From assembly GCA_000824805.1 (NCBI GenBank), contig CCNA01000004.1:124001-188000 (forward strand): a stretch of 64,000 nt of DNA, written 5' to 3'. Source of the stretch: Mesorhizobium sp. SOD10 (GTDB lineage: Bacteria; Pseudomonadota; Alphaproteobacteria; Rhizobiales; Rhizobiaceae). The position numbers were made by a program, and so were the translations under genes. Shown piece by piece: positions 53,122 through 61,596 of this stretch (position 1 is its first letter; the number at the start of each line of letters is the position of its first letter). The notes under the pieces are model-generated. The model saw nothing but the letters and a program-made list of their open reading frames with translations. It was not told the origin of the DNA and searched no databases.

Positions 53122-54120
53122 ATGGCAGTCACCCTTGACCAGACGATCGCGCAGAAGCAGCACACTTTCCTGTCGCGGCTCTTTGCCAACCAGACTTTCT
53201 GGGTGGTGATCGCGGTCATCCTCGCGTGCCTGTTCCTGTCCTTCGCCACCGATTCCTTCGCCACCTCGAAGAACCTCTTCAACATCACCCGCAACGTCAC
53301 CTTCGTCGCCATCGTCGCGCTGGGCATGACCTTCGTCATCATCACCGGCGGCATCGACCTCTCGGTCGGATCGGTGCTTTGCCTGTGCTCCATGGTGCTC
53401 GCCGTCACCATGCATGCCGGCTATTCGATCGAGATCGGCATCCTGGCCACAATCGCCACCGCGCTGGCCATCGGCGCCTTCAACGGCGTGCTCATCGCCT
53501 ATCTCGGCTTCCCGCCCTTCGTGGTGACGCTCGGCATGCTGTCGGTGGCGCGCAGCCTTGCCATGGTCGCTTCGAACAACACCGTGGTCTTCCAGTTCGG
53601 GCCGGACCACCAGAAGCTTCTGGCGTTGGGCGGCGGCGCCTGGGTCTTCGGCATCGCCAATCCGGTGCTCTACATGATCATCCTGGCGCTGATCACCGGC
53701 TTCATCCTGCGCTGGACCAAGTTCGGCCGGCACATTTTCGCCATCGGCGGCAATGAGCACGCGGCGACGCTGACCGGCGTTCCCGTCAAGCAGATCAAGG
53801 TCGCCGTCTACATGATCTCGGCCTTGTCGGCGGGTCTCGCCGGCATCATCCAGACTGGCTGGCTCGGCGCCGTCACCACCAATCTCGGCACCGGCATGGA
53901 GCTGCAGGTCATCGCCGCCACCGTCATCGGCGGCGCCAATCTCGCCGGCGGCGTCGGCACCGCGCTCGGCGCCATCGTCGGCGCCGCGCTCATCGAGGTG
54001 ATCCGCAACAGCCTGGGCCTGCTTGGCATCAACGCCTTCTGGCAAGGCACCTTCATCGGCGGCGCTATCATCCTGGCGGTGCTCTTCGACCGCATCCGCA
54101 ATTTCCGCCGCAGCGATTAG
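53122..54120 (+). CDS. Sugar-type ABC permease
   Basis: 332 residues of the RbsC family. The GMTFVIITGGIDLSVGSVLCL block is near residue 68 and the second signature VIAATVIGGANLAGGVGTALG near residue 275. It follows the single-domain ATPase and would form a homodimeric channel used by the binding protein at 50877. The ATG follows GGAAAGGTCGATA. A complex of palindromes lies just beyond its stop. Confidence 0.9.
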   Translation: MAVTLDQTIAQKQHTFLSRLFANQTFWVVIAVILACLFLSFATDSFATSKNLFNITRNVTFVAIVALGMTFVIITGGIDLSVGSVLCLCSMVLAVTMHAGYSIEIGILATIATALAIGAFNGVLIAYLGFPPFVVTLGMLSVARSLAMVASNNTVVFQFGPDHQKLLALGGGAWVFGIANPVLYMIILALITGFILRWTKFGRHIFAIGGNEHAATLTGVPVKQIKVAVYMISALSAGLAGIIQTGWLGAVTTNLGTGMELQVIAATVIGGANLAGGVGTALGAIVGAALIEVIRNSLGLLGINAFWQGTFIGGAIILAVLFDRIRNFRRSD

Positions 54121-54300
54121 AGCGCAGCCTTACCTTCTCTCCCTTGTGGGAGAAGGTGGATCGGCGCTTTAGCGCCGAGACGGATGAGGGGTGTTCCAGC
54201 GGAGTGAGACGCTGGCTTTCTCTAGAGCACCCCTCATCCGTCGCCTTCGGCGACACCTTCTCCCCCATATGGGGAGAAGGGGCCGCCGCCCCCTATCGCT
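54121..54300. repeat. Complex of REP/BIME-like palindromes
   Basis: The stretch between permease and AraC gene (316 bases) holds a hairpin around CCTTCTCTCCCTTGTGGGAGAAGG (54133 to 54156), a GGCGCTTTAGCGCC hairpin, long inverted arms CGGATGAGGGGTG (54181-54193) / CACCCCTCATCCG (54228-54240), a GTCGCCTTCGGCGAC hairpin and a final CCTTCTCCCCCATATGGGGAGAAGG-like hairpin. It is the same TTCTCCCC family as at 28926 and 62494. Bases 54301-54436 show only the ribosome site of the AraC gene. Confidence 0.85.
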
Positions 54301-54436
54301 CAGTCTGAAAATCCATTTTCGGCATCGGAAGCACAGCTTCCACGGCATTCCGCCCGCCTTGACGCGGCCGCACCCCGGCCGCACTATTCAGAAGCAGGCG
54401 AAGGGAGGCCAGTCGCCTGCGGGAGGAACGATACCC

Positions 54437-55264
54437 ATGACGGACGCGATCAGGCTCTACTGGGGCCGGTTCGGACATGTTTCCGTGCTGAATGTCGCCA
54501 ACGACTTCGTCACCCATGCCCATGGCGAGGCGCATCTCATCATCTGGCTGGAAGGCACGGCAGGCGAAATGACCATCGGCCGCGAAACGGTGCGGCTTGG
54601 ACCGGACACCGCGGCCGGCATCAATTCGTTCCAGCCGCACAGCCACGCGCTTTCCCGCGACGGCAGGCCCGGCCTGTTCCTGGCCTTCTACATCGACCCG
54701 GACTGGGCGCGCCGGCGCCGCGACCTGCCTTCGTCGGCGCCGCTGTTCACGCAAGCCGCAATCACGCTGGAGCCCTGGCTGCACCAGGCGGCGGCGAACC
54801 TGCTCGATCACCTGACCGACAATGAGAGCATCGACGATGTCGCCAATTACGAGATCGAGCGCTTCATCGACAGCGTGCTCGACGCGGCGGATGCTTCGGC
54901 GCCGCAGATAGCCCGCGCGCGCATCAACACGATGCTCGACTTCCGTGTCCGCAAGGCGATCCAGCTGATGAAGGCCAATGTCTGCGAGCGCATCTCCTTC
55001 GACGATGTCGCCCGTTCCGTCGGTCTCTCGCGGCCGCATTTCTTCGCGCTGTTCAAGGAACAGACCAACCTGACGCCGAACGTCTACTGGAACACGCTGC
55101 GCATGGAGGAAGCCGTGCGCCAGCTGCAGTGGTCGCAGGAACCGCTGATCTCGGTCGCCTGCAATCTCGGCTTCACCACCCAGGGCAATTTCTCGCGCTT
55201 CTTCCGCGATCATGTCGGCGTGCCGCCCACGCTCTACCGCGAAGCCGCAAGAGCGACGGCCTGA
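54437..55264 (+). CDS. AraC-family transcriptional regulator
   Basis: 275 residues. An N-terminal cupin-like sensing part (HAHGEAHLIIWLEGTAGEMT, then PHSHALSRDGRPGLFLAFY) is followed by a C-terminal double helix-turn-helix (SFDDVARSVGLSRPHFFALFKEQ and ISVACNLGFTTQGNFSRFFRDHVGVPP). GGGAGGA precedes the ATG. It stands just ahead of the SRPBCC and molybdenum hydroxylase genes on the same strand and is the best candidate for their activator. Confidence 0.9.
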   Translation: MTDAIRLYWGRFGHVSVLNVANDFVTHAHGEAHLIIWLEGTAGEMTIGRETVRLGPDTAAGINSFQPHSHALSRDGRPGLFLAFYIDPDWARRRRDLPSSAPLFTQAAITLEPWLHQAAANLLDHLTDNESIDDVANYEIERFIDSVLDAADASAPQIARARINTMLDFRVRKAIQLMKANVCERISFDDVARSVGLSRPHFFALFKEQTNLTPNVYWNTLRMEEAVRQLQWSQEPLISVACNLGFTTQGNFSRFFRDHVGVPPTLYREAARATA

Positions 55265-55369
55265 GGCGCCTCTTTTTCCGACTGGTTGATACGCACTTAA
55301 GACGCATTGATAAGCGCCGCCCCGTCGGCCGCCCTAGCCTGCTGCCGATCTTTGCAAGGGAACCAGTCT

Positions 55370-55813
55370 ATGGCGAAAGTCACCATTTCCAGTGTCATCG
55401 ACGCGCCAGTCGAGCAGGTCTGGGCGCGCATCCGCGACTTCAATGGCCTGCCGGGCTGGCATCCGCGCATGGTGGAAAGCCATATCGAGGACGGCAAGGA
55501 CGCAACCACGATCGGCTGCGTGCGCAACTTCAAACTGGTCAGCGGCGCGCGGCTGCGCGAGAAGCTGCTGGACTTCTCGGACGACAACTTCCTGGTCAGC
55601 TACTCGATCCTCGAAACGCCACAGCCGCTCACCAATCACAAGGCGACACTGCAATTGCGGCGCGTCACCGACGGCAACCGCACCTACGCCGAATGGACGG
55701 CAAGCTTCGACGCCGCGCCCGAGGAAGCTGACAAGCTGGCTGAGGGCATGGGCGCCAACGTCTTCCAGGGCGGCTTCAACGCCCTGAAGGCGCATTTCGC
55801 CGGCCAGAGCTGA
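55370..55813 (+). CDS. SRPBCC (Bet v1/polyketide cyclase-like) protein, in the coxG-like position
   Basis: 147 residues starting KVTISSVIDAPVEQVWARIRDF, the opening strand and helix of the START/Bet v1 fold, with a long C-terminal helix (VFQGGFNALKAHF). These proteins bind hydrophobic ligands or cofactors. CO dehydrogenase operons contain an SRPBCC protein, CoxG; this one lies at the same place before the subunit genes. AAGGGAACC precedes the ATG. Direct similarity to CoxG is not something I can prove by eye. Confidence 0.75.
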   Translation: MAKVTISSVIDAPVEQVWARIRDFNGLPGWHPRMVESHIEDGKDATTIGCVRNFKLVSGARLREKLLDFSDDNFLVSYSILETPQPLTNHKATLQLRRVTDGNRTYAEWTASFDAAPEEADKLAEGMGANVFQGGFNALKAHFAGQS

Positions 55814-55825
55814 CGGGAGCGCGCC

Positions 55826-56620
55826 ATGTCGCTTGCGCTGCAGACTTTTTCGAGCGTGAAAGACGCCAACGCCGCGCTGCAGGCCGCCGGCACGCGCTAT
55901 CTGGGCGGCGGCACGCTTGTGGTGCGCGCGGCCAATGAAGGCGACGTTTCCGTCTCCCGACTCGTGCGCGTCACCGATCCCGGCCTATCGCAAATCGCGG
56001 TTTCCGGCGGCAAGATCCGGCTCGGCGCTTCGGTCACCATGGCAGCGATTGCCCGTCATCCAGAGCTCGCCGCGCTTGCGCCGGCAGCGCGCGCCGTCGG
56101 CGGGCCGGCGATCCGCAATATGGCGACCGTCGGCGGCAATCTGTTCGCCCCTGCCCCTTATGGCGACTTCGCCGTGGCGCTGCTGGCGCTGGACGCGACC
56201 GTCGTCACCGAAGACGGCGAACTGCCGATCGAGACATTCCTGGCGGGCCGTGACACCAGCCGCGCCGTCGTCACCGCCGTCAGCCTGTCGATGCCCAAGA
56301 CGGAGAGCTTCCGCTTCCTCAAAATATCGCGGGTCAAGCCGAAAGGGATCTCGGTGCTGAGCATCGCGGCGCTGATGCAACGCACTGCCGACGGCACCGT
56401 GACCTCCGCGCGCATCGCGCTTGGCTGCATGGCCGACCGGCCGATGCGCGCCAAAGCCGCGGAAAGGGCATTGCTTGGCTGTAAGCTCACGCCCGAGGAG
56501 ATCGCGCCGGCGCTTGCGGCGGCTGGCGAAGGCATCTCGCCGATCACCGACCCGATCGCCAGCGCCTGGTATCGTGCCGAGGTGCTGCCAGTCCATCTCG
56601 GCAGGTTGCTGCTTGCTTAG
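55826..56620 (+). CDS. Molybdenum hydroxylase medium (FAD) subunit, CoxM-like
   Basis: 264 residues of the FAD-binding subunit of xanthine dehydrogenase family enzymes. The FAD pyrophosphate motifs are present: TRYLGGGTLVVRAAN (near 22) and a version of the T-V-G-G-N block (RNMATVGGNLFAPAPYGD near 95). The start is 12 bases after the SRPBCC stop. It passes electrons from the iron-sulfur subunit to FAD and on to the acceptor. Confidence 0.9.
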   Translation: MSLALQTFSSVKDANAALQAAGTRYLGGGTLVVRAANEGDVSVSRLVRVTDPGLSQIAVSGGKIRLGASVTMAAIARHPELAALAPAARAVGGPAIRNMATVGGNLFAPAPYGDFAVALLALDATVVTEDGELPIETFLAGRDTSRAVVTAVSLSMPKTESFRFLKISRVKPKGISVLSIAALMQRTADGTVTSARIALGCMADRPMRAKAAERALLGCKLTPEEIAPALAAAGEGISPITDPIASAWYRAEVLPVHLGRLLLA

Positions 56621-56680
56621 TTTTGCCCGTCGGGGGCGCGCGTCTGTCCGAAGTCTCGGGCAGGCGCGCAGGGAGGAAAA

Positions 56681-57163
56681 ATGGCTAAGGTCCCAGTTCA
56701 ATTCACGCTCAACGGCTCCGAAAAGGCCGAATTCATTGAGAGCGGCACGACGCTGCTCCACGCCCTGCGCGACAAGATCGGCGATATGTCGCCCAAGGGC
56801 GCCTGCCACCAAGGCACCTGCGGTGCCTGCTCGGTGATTATCGATGGCGAGTTGCGGCTCTCCTGCCTGACGCTGGCCGAAACCTGCAACGGCGCCGCCA
56901 TCAGGACCACCGCAGGTCTTGCCGAAGGCGGCGTGCTGCATCCGCTGCAGCGCGCCTTCCTGGATGCCTTCGCTACGCAATGCGGCTTCTGCACGCCGGG
57001 CATGATCATGGCCGCCAAGGTGCTGCTTGACCGGACGCCGAACCCGAGCCGAGAAGCCGTGGTCGAGGCGCTCTCCGGCAACATCTGCCGCTGCACCGGC
57101 TACGAGCCGATCATCCAGGCGGTGCTGACCGCCGCGCGCGCCAATTCGCAGAACGCCGCTTGA
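56681..57163 (+). CDS. Molybdenum hydroxylase small (2Fe-2S) subunit, CoxS-like
   Basis: 160 residues with both [2Fe-2S] motifs: the plant-ferredoxin type C-x4-C-x2-C...C (GACHQGTCGACSVII, then LRLSC) near 42-65 and the second type C-x2-C...C-x-C (CGFCTPGMIMAA, then GNICRCTGY) near 103-138. All eight cysteines are present. GGGAGGAAAA precedes the ATG. It transfers electrons from the Mo site to the FAD subunit. Confidence 0.94.
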   Translation: MAKVPVQFTLNGSEKAEFIESGTTLLHALRDKIGDMSPKGACHQGTCGACSVIIDGELRLSCLTLAETCNGAAIRTTAGLAEGGVLHPLQRAFLDAFATQCGFCTPGMIMAAKVLLDRTPNPSREAVVEALSGNICRCTGYEPIIQAVLTAARANSQNAA

Positions 57164-57173
57164 GGGACCGCCC

Positions 57174-58541
57174 ATGGAACTGCGCAAAGATTACTTCGCC
57201 GATGTCCGCAAGGACGGCCTCAACGAGATCGGCCAGCCGCGGCCGCGCCTGGATTCGCCGGGACATGTCACTGGCAAGACCGCCTATTTTGCCGACCGCA
57301 ATTTTCCGGGCATGCTGCATCTGAAGATGGTGCGCAGCCCGCACCACCATGCCCGCATCCGCTCGATCGATACGGCCGAAGCGGAAAAGCATCCGGGCGT
57401 CGTCAAGGTGCTGACCGCCAGGGACGTGCCGCACAATGTCTACACCATCCTGATCCTGATCCAGATCGGCCCCGAGGACGAAACCGTGCTCGCCGACGGC
57501 AAGGTGCGTTGGAAGGGCGAGGCGGTAGTAGCGGTTCTGGCGGAAACCGAGCGTGCAGCCCAGGAAGCGGCCACCAAGGTCAAGGTGGACTATGAGGTGC
57601 TCCCCGCGGTCTTCGATATGGAAGAGGCGCTGAAGCCCGGCGCGCCTTTGGTCAACGAATATCACGGCCAGAACTACTATCTTTACGACAGCGGCGAGTG
57701 CCGCAAGGTGCGCTTCGGCGATGTCGAGGCAGGCTTTGCCCAGGCAGACCACATTCTCGAACAGACCTACCAGTCCTCCCCGATCGAGCATGCGCCGACT
57801 GAGACGACCGGCTGCGTGGTGGCGCCCGAAGGCAACGACCGCTTCACCTGCTACACCAACACGCAGGCGATGTTCTTCACCCTCGACAACACCTCGATCA
57901 TCCTGCAGATGCCGGGCTCGAAGCTGCACTTCGTCGGCGGCACCGTCGGTGGCGGCTTCGGCGGCAAGGTCGACGTCATCGTCGAGCCGATCGCCATCCT
58001 CGGGGCCAAGTTAACCGGACGCCCGGTCTGTTTTATCTACAGCCGCGAGGAGGAGATGCAGATCTCGTCCCCGCGCGCGGCCGAGAAGGTCGTGATCAAG
58101 GACGGCGTCATGAAGGACGGCCGCATCGTCGCGCGCAAGGTGACCGGCTACACCGATGCCGGCGCCTATTCGCGTCATTCCCCCTATGGCGCGCAAAAGG
58201 GCGCCGCCCACTATCCCGGCCCCTACACGATCCCGAACGTCTGGATCGACACCTATTGCGTCTACACCAACCGCACGCCTTCGTCGGCCATGCGCGGCTT
58301 CGGCGTCACCATCGGCGACTTCGCGCTGGAAGTGCAGATGGACAAGCTGGCTCGGCTGATCGGCATGGACCCGCTCGAATTCCGTTTCATCAATGCCTAT
58401 CGCGACGGCGACATGAAGGCGCATCGCCAGCCGACCGAGGGCGCCGCGCTGATCGAATGCATGCAGGAAGCCTCGCGCGCCGCCAACTGGCCGGTGGCGG
58501 AAAAATACATGGCGATGTCCTCCTACAGGAAGGGAGCCTGA
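57174..58541 (+). CDS. Molybdenum hydroxylase large subunit, N-terminal part (split gene)
   Basis: 455 residues. It begins with the Ald_Xan_dh_C domain (GQPRPRLDSPGHVTGKTAYF) and continues into the first molybdopterin-binding domain, with GGTVGGGFGGKVD near residue 255 and SAMRGFGVTIGDF near 370. The last of these differs from the usual R-G-F-G-x-P-Q motif. A normal subunit has about 760-800 residues in one chain; here it ends at 58541 and the remainder is a separate gene starting two bases on. The two parts together are 789 residues, so nothing is missing. Confidence 0.9.
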   Translation: MELRKDYFADVRKDGLNEIGQPRPRLDSPGHVTGKTAYFADRNFPGMLHLKMVRSPHHHARIRSIDTAEAEKHPGVVKVLTARDVPHNVYTILILIQIGPEDETVLADGKVRWKGEAVVAVLAETERAAQEAATKVKVDYEVLPAVFDMEEALKPGAPLVNEYHGQNYYLYDSGECRKVRFGDVEAGFAQADHILEQTYQSSPIEHAPTETTGCVVAPEGNDRFTCYTNTQAMFFTLDNTSIILQMPGSKLHFVGGTVGGGFGGKVDVIVEPIAILGAKLTGRPVCFIYSREEEMQISSPRAAEKVVIKDGVMKDGRIVARKVTGYTDAGAYSRHSPYGAQKGAAHYPGPYTIPNVWIDTYCVYTNRTPSSAMRGFGVTIGDFALEVQMDKLARLIGMDPLEFRFINAYRDGDMKAHRQPTEGAALIECMQEASRAANWPVAEKYMAMSSYRKGA

Positions 58542-58542
58542 G

Positions 58543-59547
58543 ATGGCGATCCGGCGTGGACGCGGCGTCGCCGCGATCAACTATCCGACCGGCATGAATC
58601 TCGGCGGCGACCCGACCCAGGCGCTGGTGCATTCGACCCCCACCGGCAATTTCATGGTCACGCTCTCCAGCGTCGATCTCGGCCAGGGCATGAAACAGAT
58701 CATGGCGCAGATCTGCGCCGAGACGATCGGCGTGCCGACCGACCGCGTCGTCGTCGACACCGCCGACACCGACACCGGCCCGCACTGCATGGGTACCTTC
58801 GCCTCGCGCGGCACGCACCGGGCCGGCAACGCCGTCATCCAGGCCGCCAAGGAAGCGCGCCAGGTGATGCTGGAAGTGGCCGCCGAGGAGCTTGAGGTGA
58901 ACGCCTCCGACCTCGAGACCGACGGCAAGGGCAACATCCAGGTGAAAGGCGCGCCGCAGAAATCGATCTCGATCTTCGACGTGGCGCTGTCGGCGCATTT
59001 CAAGCGCGGCCGCTCGATCTCCGGCCGCGGCATGTTCCTGATCCCGCGCTCCTACCCGGAGAAGGAGACCGGCGCGATGAAGCCATCCACCTGCTATGCC
59101 CATGCCTGCACGGTGGCCGAGGTCGAGGTCGACGACGAGACCGGCGAAGTGACGGTGCTCACAGTGAAGAACGTGTTCGAGATCGGCCGTGCGCTCAACC
59201 CGAAGATGGTCGAGCAGCAGCTGGTCGGCGGCTCCTGGATGGGCATCAGCCACGCGCTCTACGAGACGACCGAGCCCTATTATCCGAACCGCGACCATGG
59301 CGGCACCGATTTCAACCAATATCTGATGCCGGGTCCGGGCGACCTGGCCCAGACCGAGATCATCGTGCTGGAGCGTCCCTCGGCCGATGGGCCGTTCGGC
59401 GCCAAGGGACCGGGCGAGATGTGCGCCAACCCGCAAATCCCGGCCATCGCCAATGCCGTGTTCGATGCGGTCGGCGTGCGCATCGACACCCTGCCGATCA
59501 CGCCCGAACGCATCCTGCGCGCGCTGAAGGCGCAGGCCGCGGGCTGA
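58543..59547 (+). CDS. Molybdenum hydroxylase large subunit, C-terminal part (split gene)
   Basis: 334 residues that match the second molybdopterin-binding domain. VDLGQGMKQIMAQICAE near residue 44 binds the cofactor and GAKGPGEMCANP near residue 285 has the catalytic glutamate found in all active family members. AGGAAGGGAG lies 8-10 bases before the ATG inside the end of the first part, which supports a real separate start. The stop of the first part and this ATG read TGA-G-ATG, so translation is coupled. The frame differs by one from the first part. Confidence 0.9.
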   Translation: MAIRRGRGVAAINYPTGMNLGGDPTQALVHSTPTGNFMVTLSSVDLGQGMKQIMAQICAETIGVPTDRVVVDTADTDTGPHCMGTFASRGTHRAGNAVIQAAKEARQVMLEVAAEELEVNASDLETDGKGNIQVKGAPQKSISIFDVALSAHFKRGRSISGRGMFLIPRSYPEKETGAMKPSTCYAHACTVAEVEVDDETGEVTVLTVKNVFEIGRALNPKMVEQQLVGGSWMGISHALYETTEPYYPNRDHGGTDFNQYLMPGPGDLAQTEIIVLERPSADGPFGAKGPGEMCANPQIPAIANAVFDAVGVRIDTLPITPERILRALKAQAAG

Positions 59548-59555
59548 GCGGGACG

Positions 59556-60440
59556 ATGACCCGCGCCGACGCTGTTGAAGTCGCCGCTTCGCCGGAGGCT
59601 ATCGCCGAGCGCCTTGCCGCTTCGCGCTACCTGGCCGACGACAGCCTCGCCACCGCGATCTTCCTGGCGATCCGCCTGGGTAAGCCGCTGTTGCTCGAAG
59701 GCGCGCCGGGCGTCGGCAAGACCGAAGCCGCGAAGGCGGTTGCCCAACTGCTCGGCCGCGAGCTCGTGCGCCTGCAATGCTATGAAGGCATCGATGCCGG
59801 GCATGCGCTCTACGAATGGAACTACCAGCGCCAGCTGCTTGCTATCCGCCATGCCGGCGAGCACGAGATCGACATCTATGACGACCGCTTCCTGATCGCC
59901 CGGCCGCTGCTGCAGGTGCTGCGGGCGCCGGAGCAGCGCGTGCTTCTGGTCGACGAGATCGACCGCTCCGACCATGAGTTCGAGGCGCTGCTGCTCGAAT
60001 TCCTCTCCGACTTCCAGATCAGCATTCCGGAGCGCGGCACCATCCGCGCCGGTTTACAGCCGATCGTCATCCTGACCTCCAACCGCACCCGCGAGCTTGC
60101 CGAAGCGCTGCGCCGGCGCTGCGTCTATCACTGGATCGGTTACCCCAATGCCCAGCGCGAAGCCGCGATCATCATGCTGCGCGCAAGCGATGTCGCCGAG
60201 GCGACCGCGCGAGCCGTGGCGAACGCCGTGCAGGAGATCCGCGCGCGTCCGCTGGCCAAGCCGCCGGGCATCGCCGAAGCGGTCGAATGGGCCAATGCCG
60301 CCACCATCCTTGAAAAGGGGGGCAGCCCATGGCCGGAAGCCTTCCGCCGCGCCGTCGGCGTGCTGATCAAGGACGAGGAGGATTTGTCCGCGATCGCGCC
60401 GGAGCTGGGGAGGATTGTCGAGGAGGCGCTGGGTCGATGA
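59556..60440 (+). CDS. coxD: MoxR-family AAA+ ATPase, CoxD-like
   Basis: 294 residues. Walker A LLEGAPGVGKTEAAK near residue 48, Walker B RVLLVDEIDRSD near residue 130 and the sensor block ILTSNRTRELAEALRRRC. In CO dehydrogenase operons CoxD partners with the VWA protein CoxE and helps mature the Mo-Cu-S active site. The gene follows the split large subunit by nine bases. For enzymes other than CO dehydrogenase the pair probably serves sulfuration or assembly of the Mo centre. Confidence 0.88.
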   Translation: MTRADAVEVAASPEAIAERLAASRYLADDSLATAIFLAIRLGKPLLLEGAPGVGKTEAAKAVAQLLGRELVRLQCYEGIDAGHALYEWNYQRQLLAIRHAGEHEIDIYDDRFLIARPLLQVLRAPEQRVLLVDEIDRSDHEFEALLLEFLSDFQISIPERGTIRAGLQPIVILTSNRTRELAEALRRRCVYHWIGYPNAQREAAIIMLRASDVAEATARAVANAVQEIRARPLAKPPGIAEAVEWANAATILEKGGSPWPEAFRRAVGVLIKDEEDLSAIAPELGRIVEEALGR

Positions 60441-60459
60441 GCAAGGGGGGCGCGAAGGA

Positions 60460-61596
60460 ATGAAGCGTGGGGAAAGCCTGCCTCGTCCTGCCATGCCTTT
60501 CCTCGGCTTCGCTCGCCTGCTGCGCCGTCACGCTTTCGCCATCGCGCCGGAACAGATCACCAGCTTCATGCAAGCGGTCACCCTGCTCGGCCCGCGCTCA
60601 ATGAGCGACATCCGCGAGGCGGCACTCGCCACGCTGGCACCCTCGCCCGATCGCCGCGGTGAATTCGAGGCGCATTTCCGCGCCTATTTCTATGGCGACG
60701 CCAAGCCTTCGATTGCAGGCGAGGAGGATGACGAAACCCGCGTCAAGGACGATCGCGGCACGCGCGAGGAAGAGAACCAAGTCGCCCGCCAGAAAAAAGG
60801 CGGCGAGTTGTCCTCGGCGCTCGAACAATTGAGCAGCCGCGATTTCCAGCGCGACGCCGATGGCCTTGGCCGCTTCCGCCGGCGGCTGGCCTCCGCCCTA
60901 CCCGCGCGCCGTTCCTTCCGCACCGCGCGCACGCGTTCGCGCGGCACGCTCGACCTTCGCCGCTCGCTCAGCGAAATCGTCAGTGCCGATGGCGACATCC
61001 CCTCGCCGCTGCTGCGTCGCCACCAGAACGTGCCGCGAAAACTGCTGCTGCTCATCGATGTTTCCGGCTCGATGAAGCTGCACACCTCCGATTACCTCAA
61101 CCTGGCCCACGCCGCCGTGCAAGGCGCGGGCCGCGCGGAAGTTTTTACCTTCGGCACACGGCTTACCCGCATCACTTCGGCGCTGCGCGTCCGCGATCGC
61201 GAGCAGGCGCTGGCTCGCGCCGCAGCGCTTGTCGACGATTGGGACGGCGGCACCCGCATGGGGCCGACACTGCTCGCCTTCCTTTCGGTGCCGCGTTTTT
61301 CCGCCTTCGCGCGCGGCGCCTGCGTCGTCATCCTGTCCGATGGCCTGGAACGCGGCGACCATGCCGAACTGGAGATCGCAATGCGCCGGCTGAGTGCCCG
61401 TGCCTTCCGGCTGTCGCTGGCGACGCCGCTCGCCGGCGATCCGCGCTTTCGGCCCGCAACGTCGGCGCTCCGCGCCATCTTGCCGCTGCTCGACGACCTG
61501 GTCGACGGCTCGTCGATCGGAAGCCTGACCGCTTTCATCCTGTCGCTCGCCCGTCCGGCGCCTGCGGCCGATTCCATCTGGAAAAGGGTATCGTGA
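60460..61596 (+). CDS. coxE: VWA domain protein, CoxE-like
   Basis: 378 residues. The CoxE-type VWA domain in the C-terminal half has a complete metal-ion-dependent adhesion site, with D-x-S-x-S in LLLIDVSGSMKLHTSD near residue 200 and WDGGTRMG. The N-terminal half has ALEQLSSRDFQRD, and an acidic stretch (EEDDETRVKDD). AAGGA precedes the ATG. It starts 19 bases after coxD and ends overlapping the hydrolase by one base. It is expected to act with the MoxR ATPase. Confidence 0.87.
   Translation: MKRGESLPRPAMPFLGFARLLRRHAFAIAPEQITSFMQAVTLLGPRSMSDIREAALATLAPSPDRRGEFEAHFRAYFYGDAKPSIAGEEDDETRVKDDRGTREEENQVARQKKGGELSSALEQLSSRDFQRDADGLGRFRRRLASALPARRSFRTARTRSRGTLDLRRSLSEIVSADGDIPSPLLRRHQNVPRKLLLLIDVSGSMKLHTSDYLNLAHAAVQGAGRAEVFTFGTRLTRITSALRVRDREQALARAAALVDDWDGGTRMGPTLLAFLSVPRFSAFARGACVVILSDGLERGDHAELEIAMRRLSARAFRLSLATPLAGDPRFRPATSALRAILPLLDDLVDGSSIGSLTAFILSLARPAPAADSIWKRVS

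Noticed and set aside
58530..58550. Split large subunit as a simple sequencing frameshift
   Set aside because: A ribosome site at proper distance and a start codon right at the domain border argue for a natural split, but reads should be checked.
55370..61596. True carbon monoxide dehydrogenase operon (form I cox)
   Set aside because: The accessory genes fit, but I do not see the A-Y-x-C-S-F-R active-site loop of form I CoxL, and the large subunit is in two parts. A general Mo hydroxylase is the safer call.
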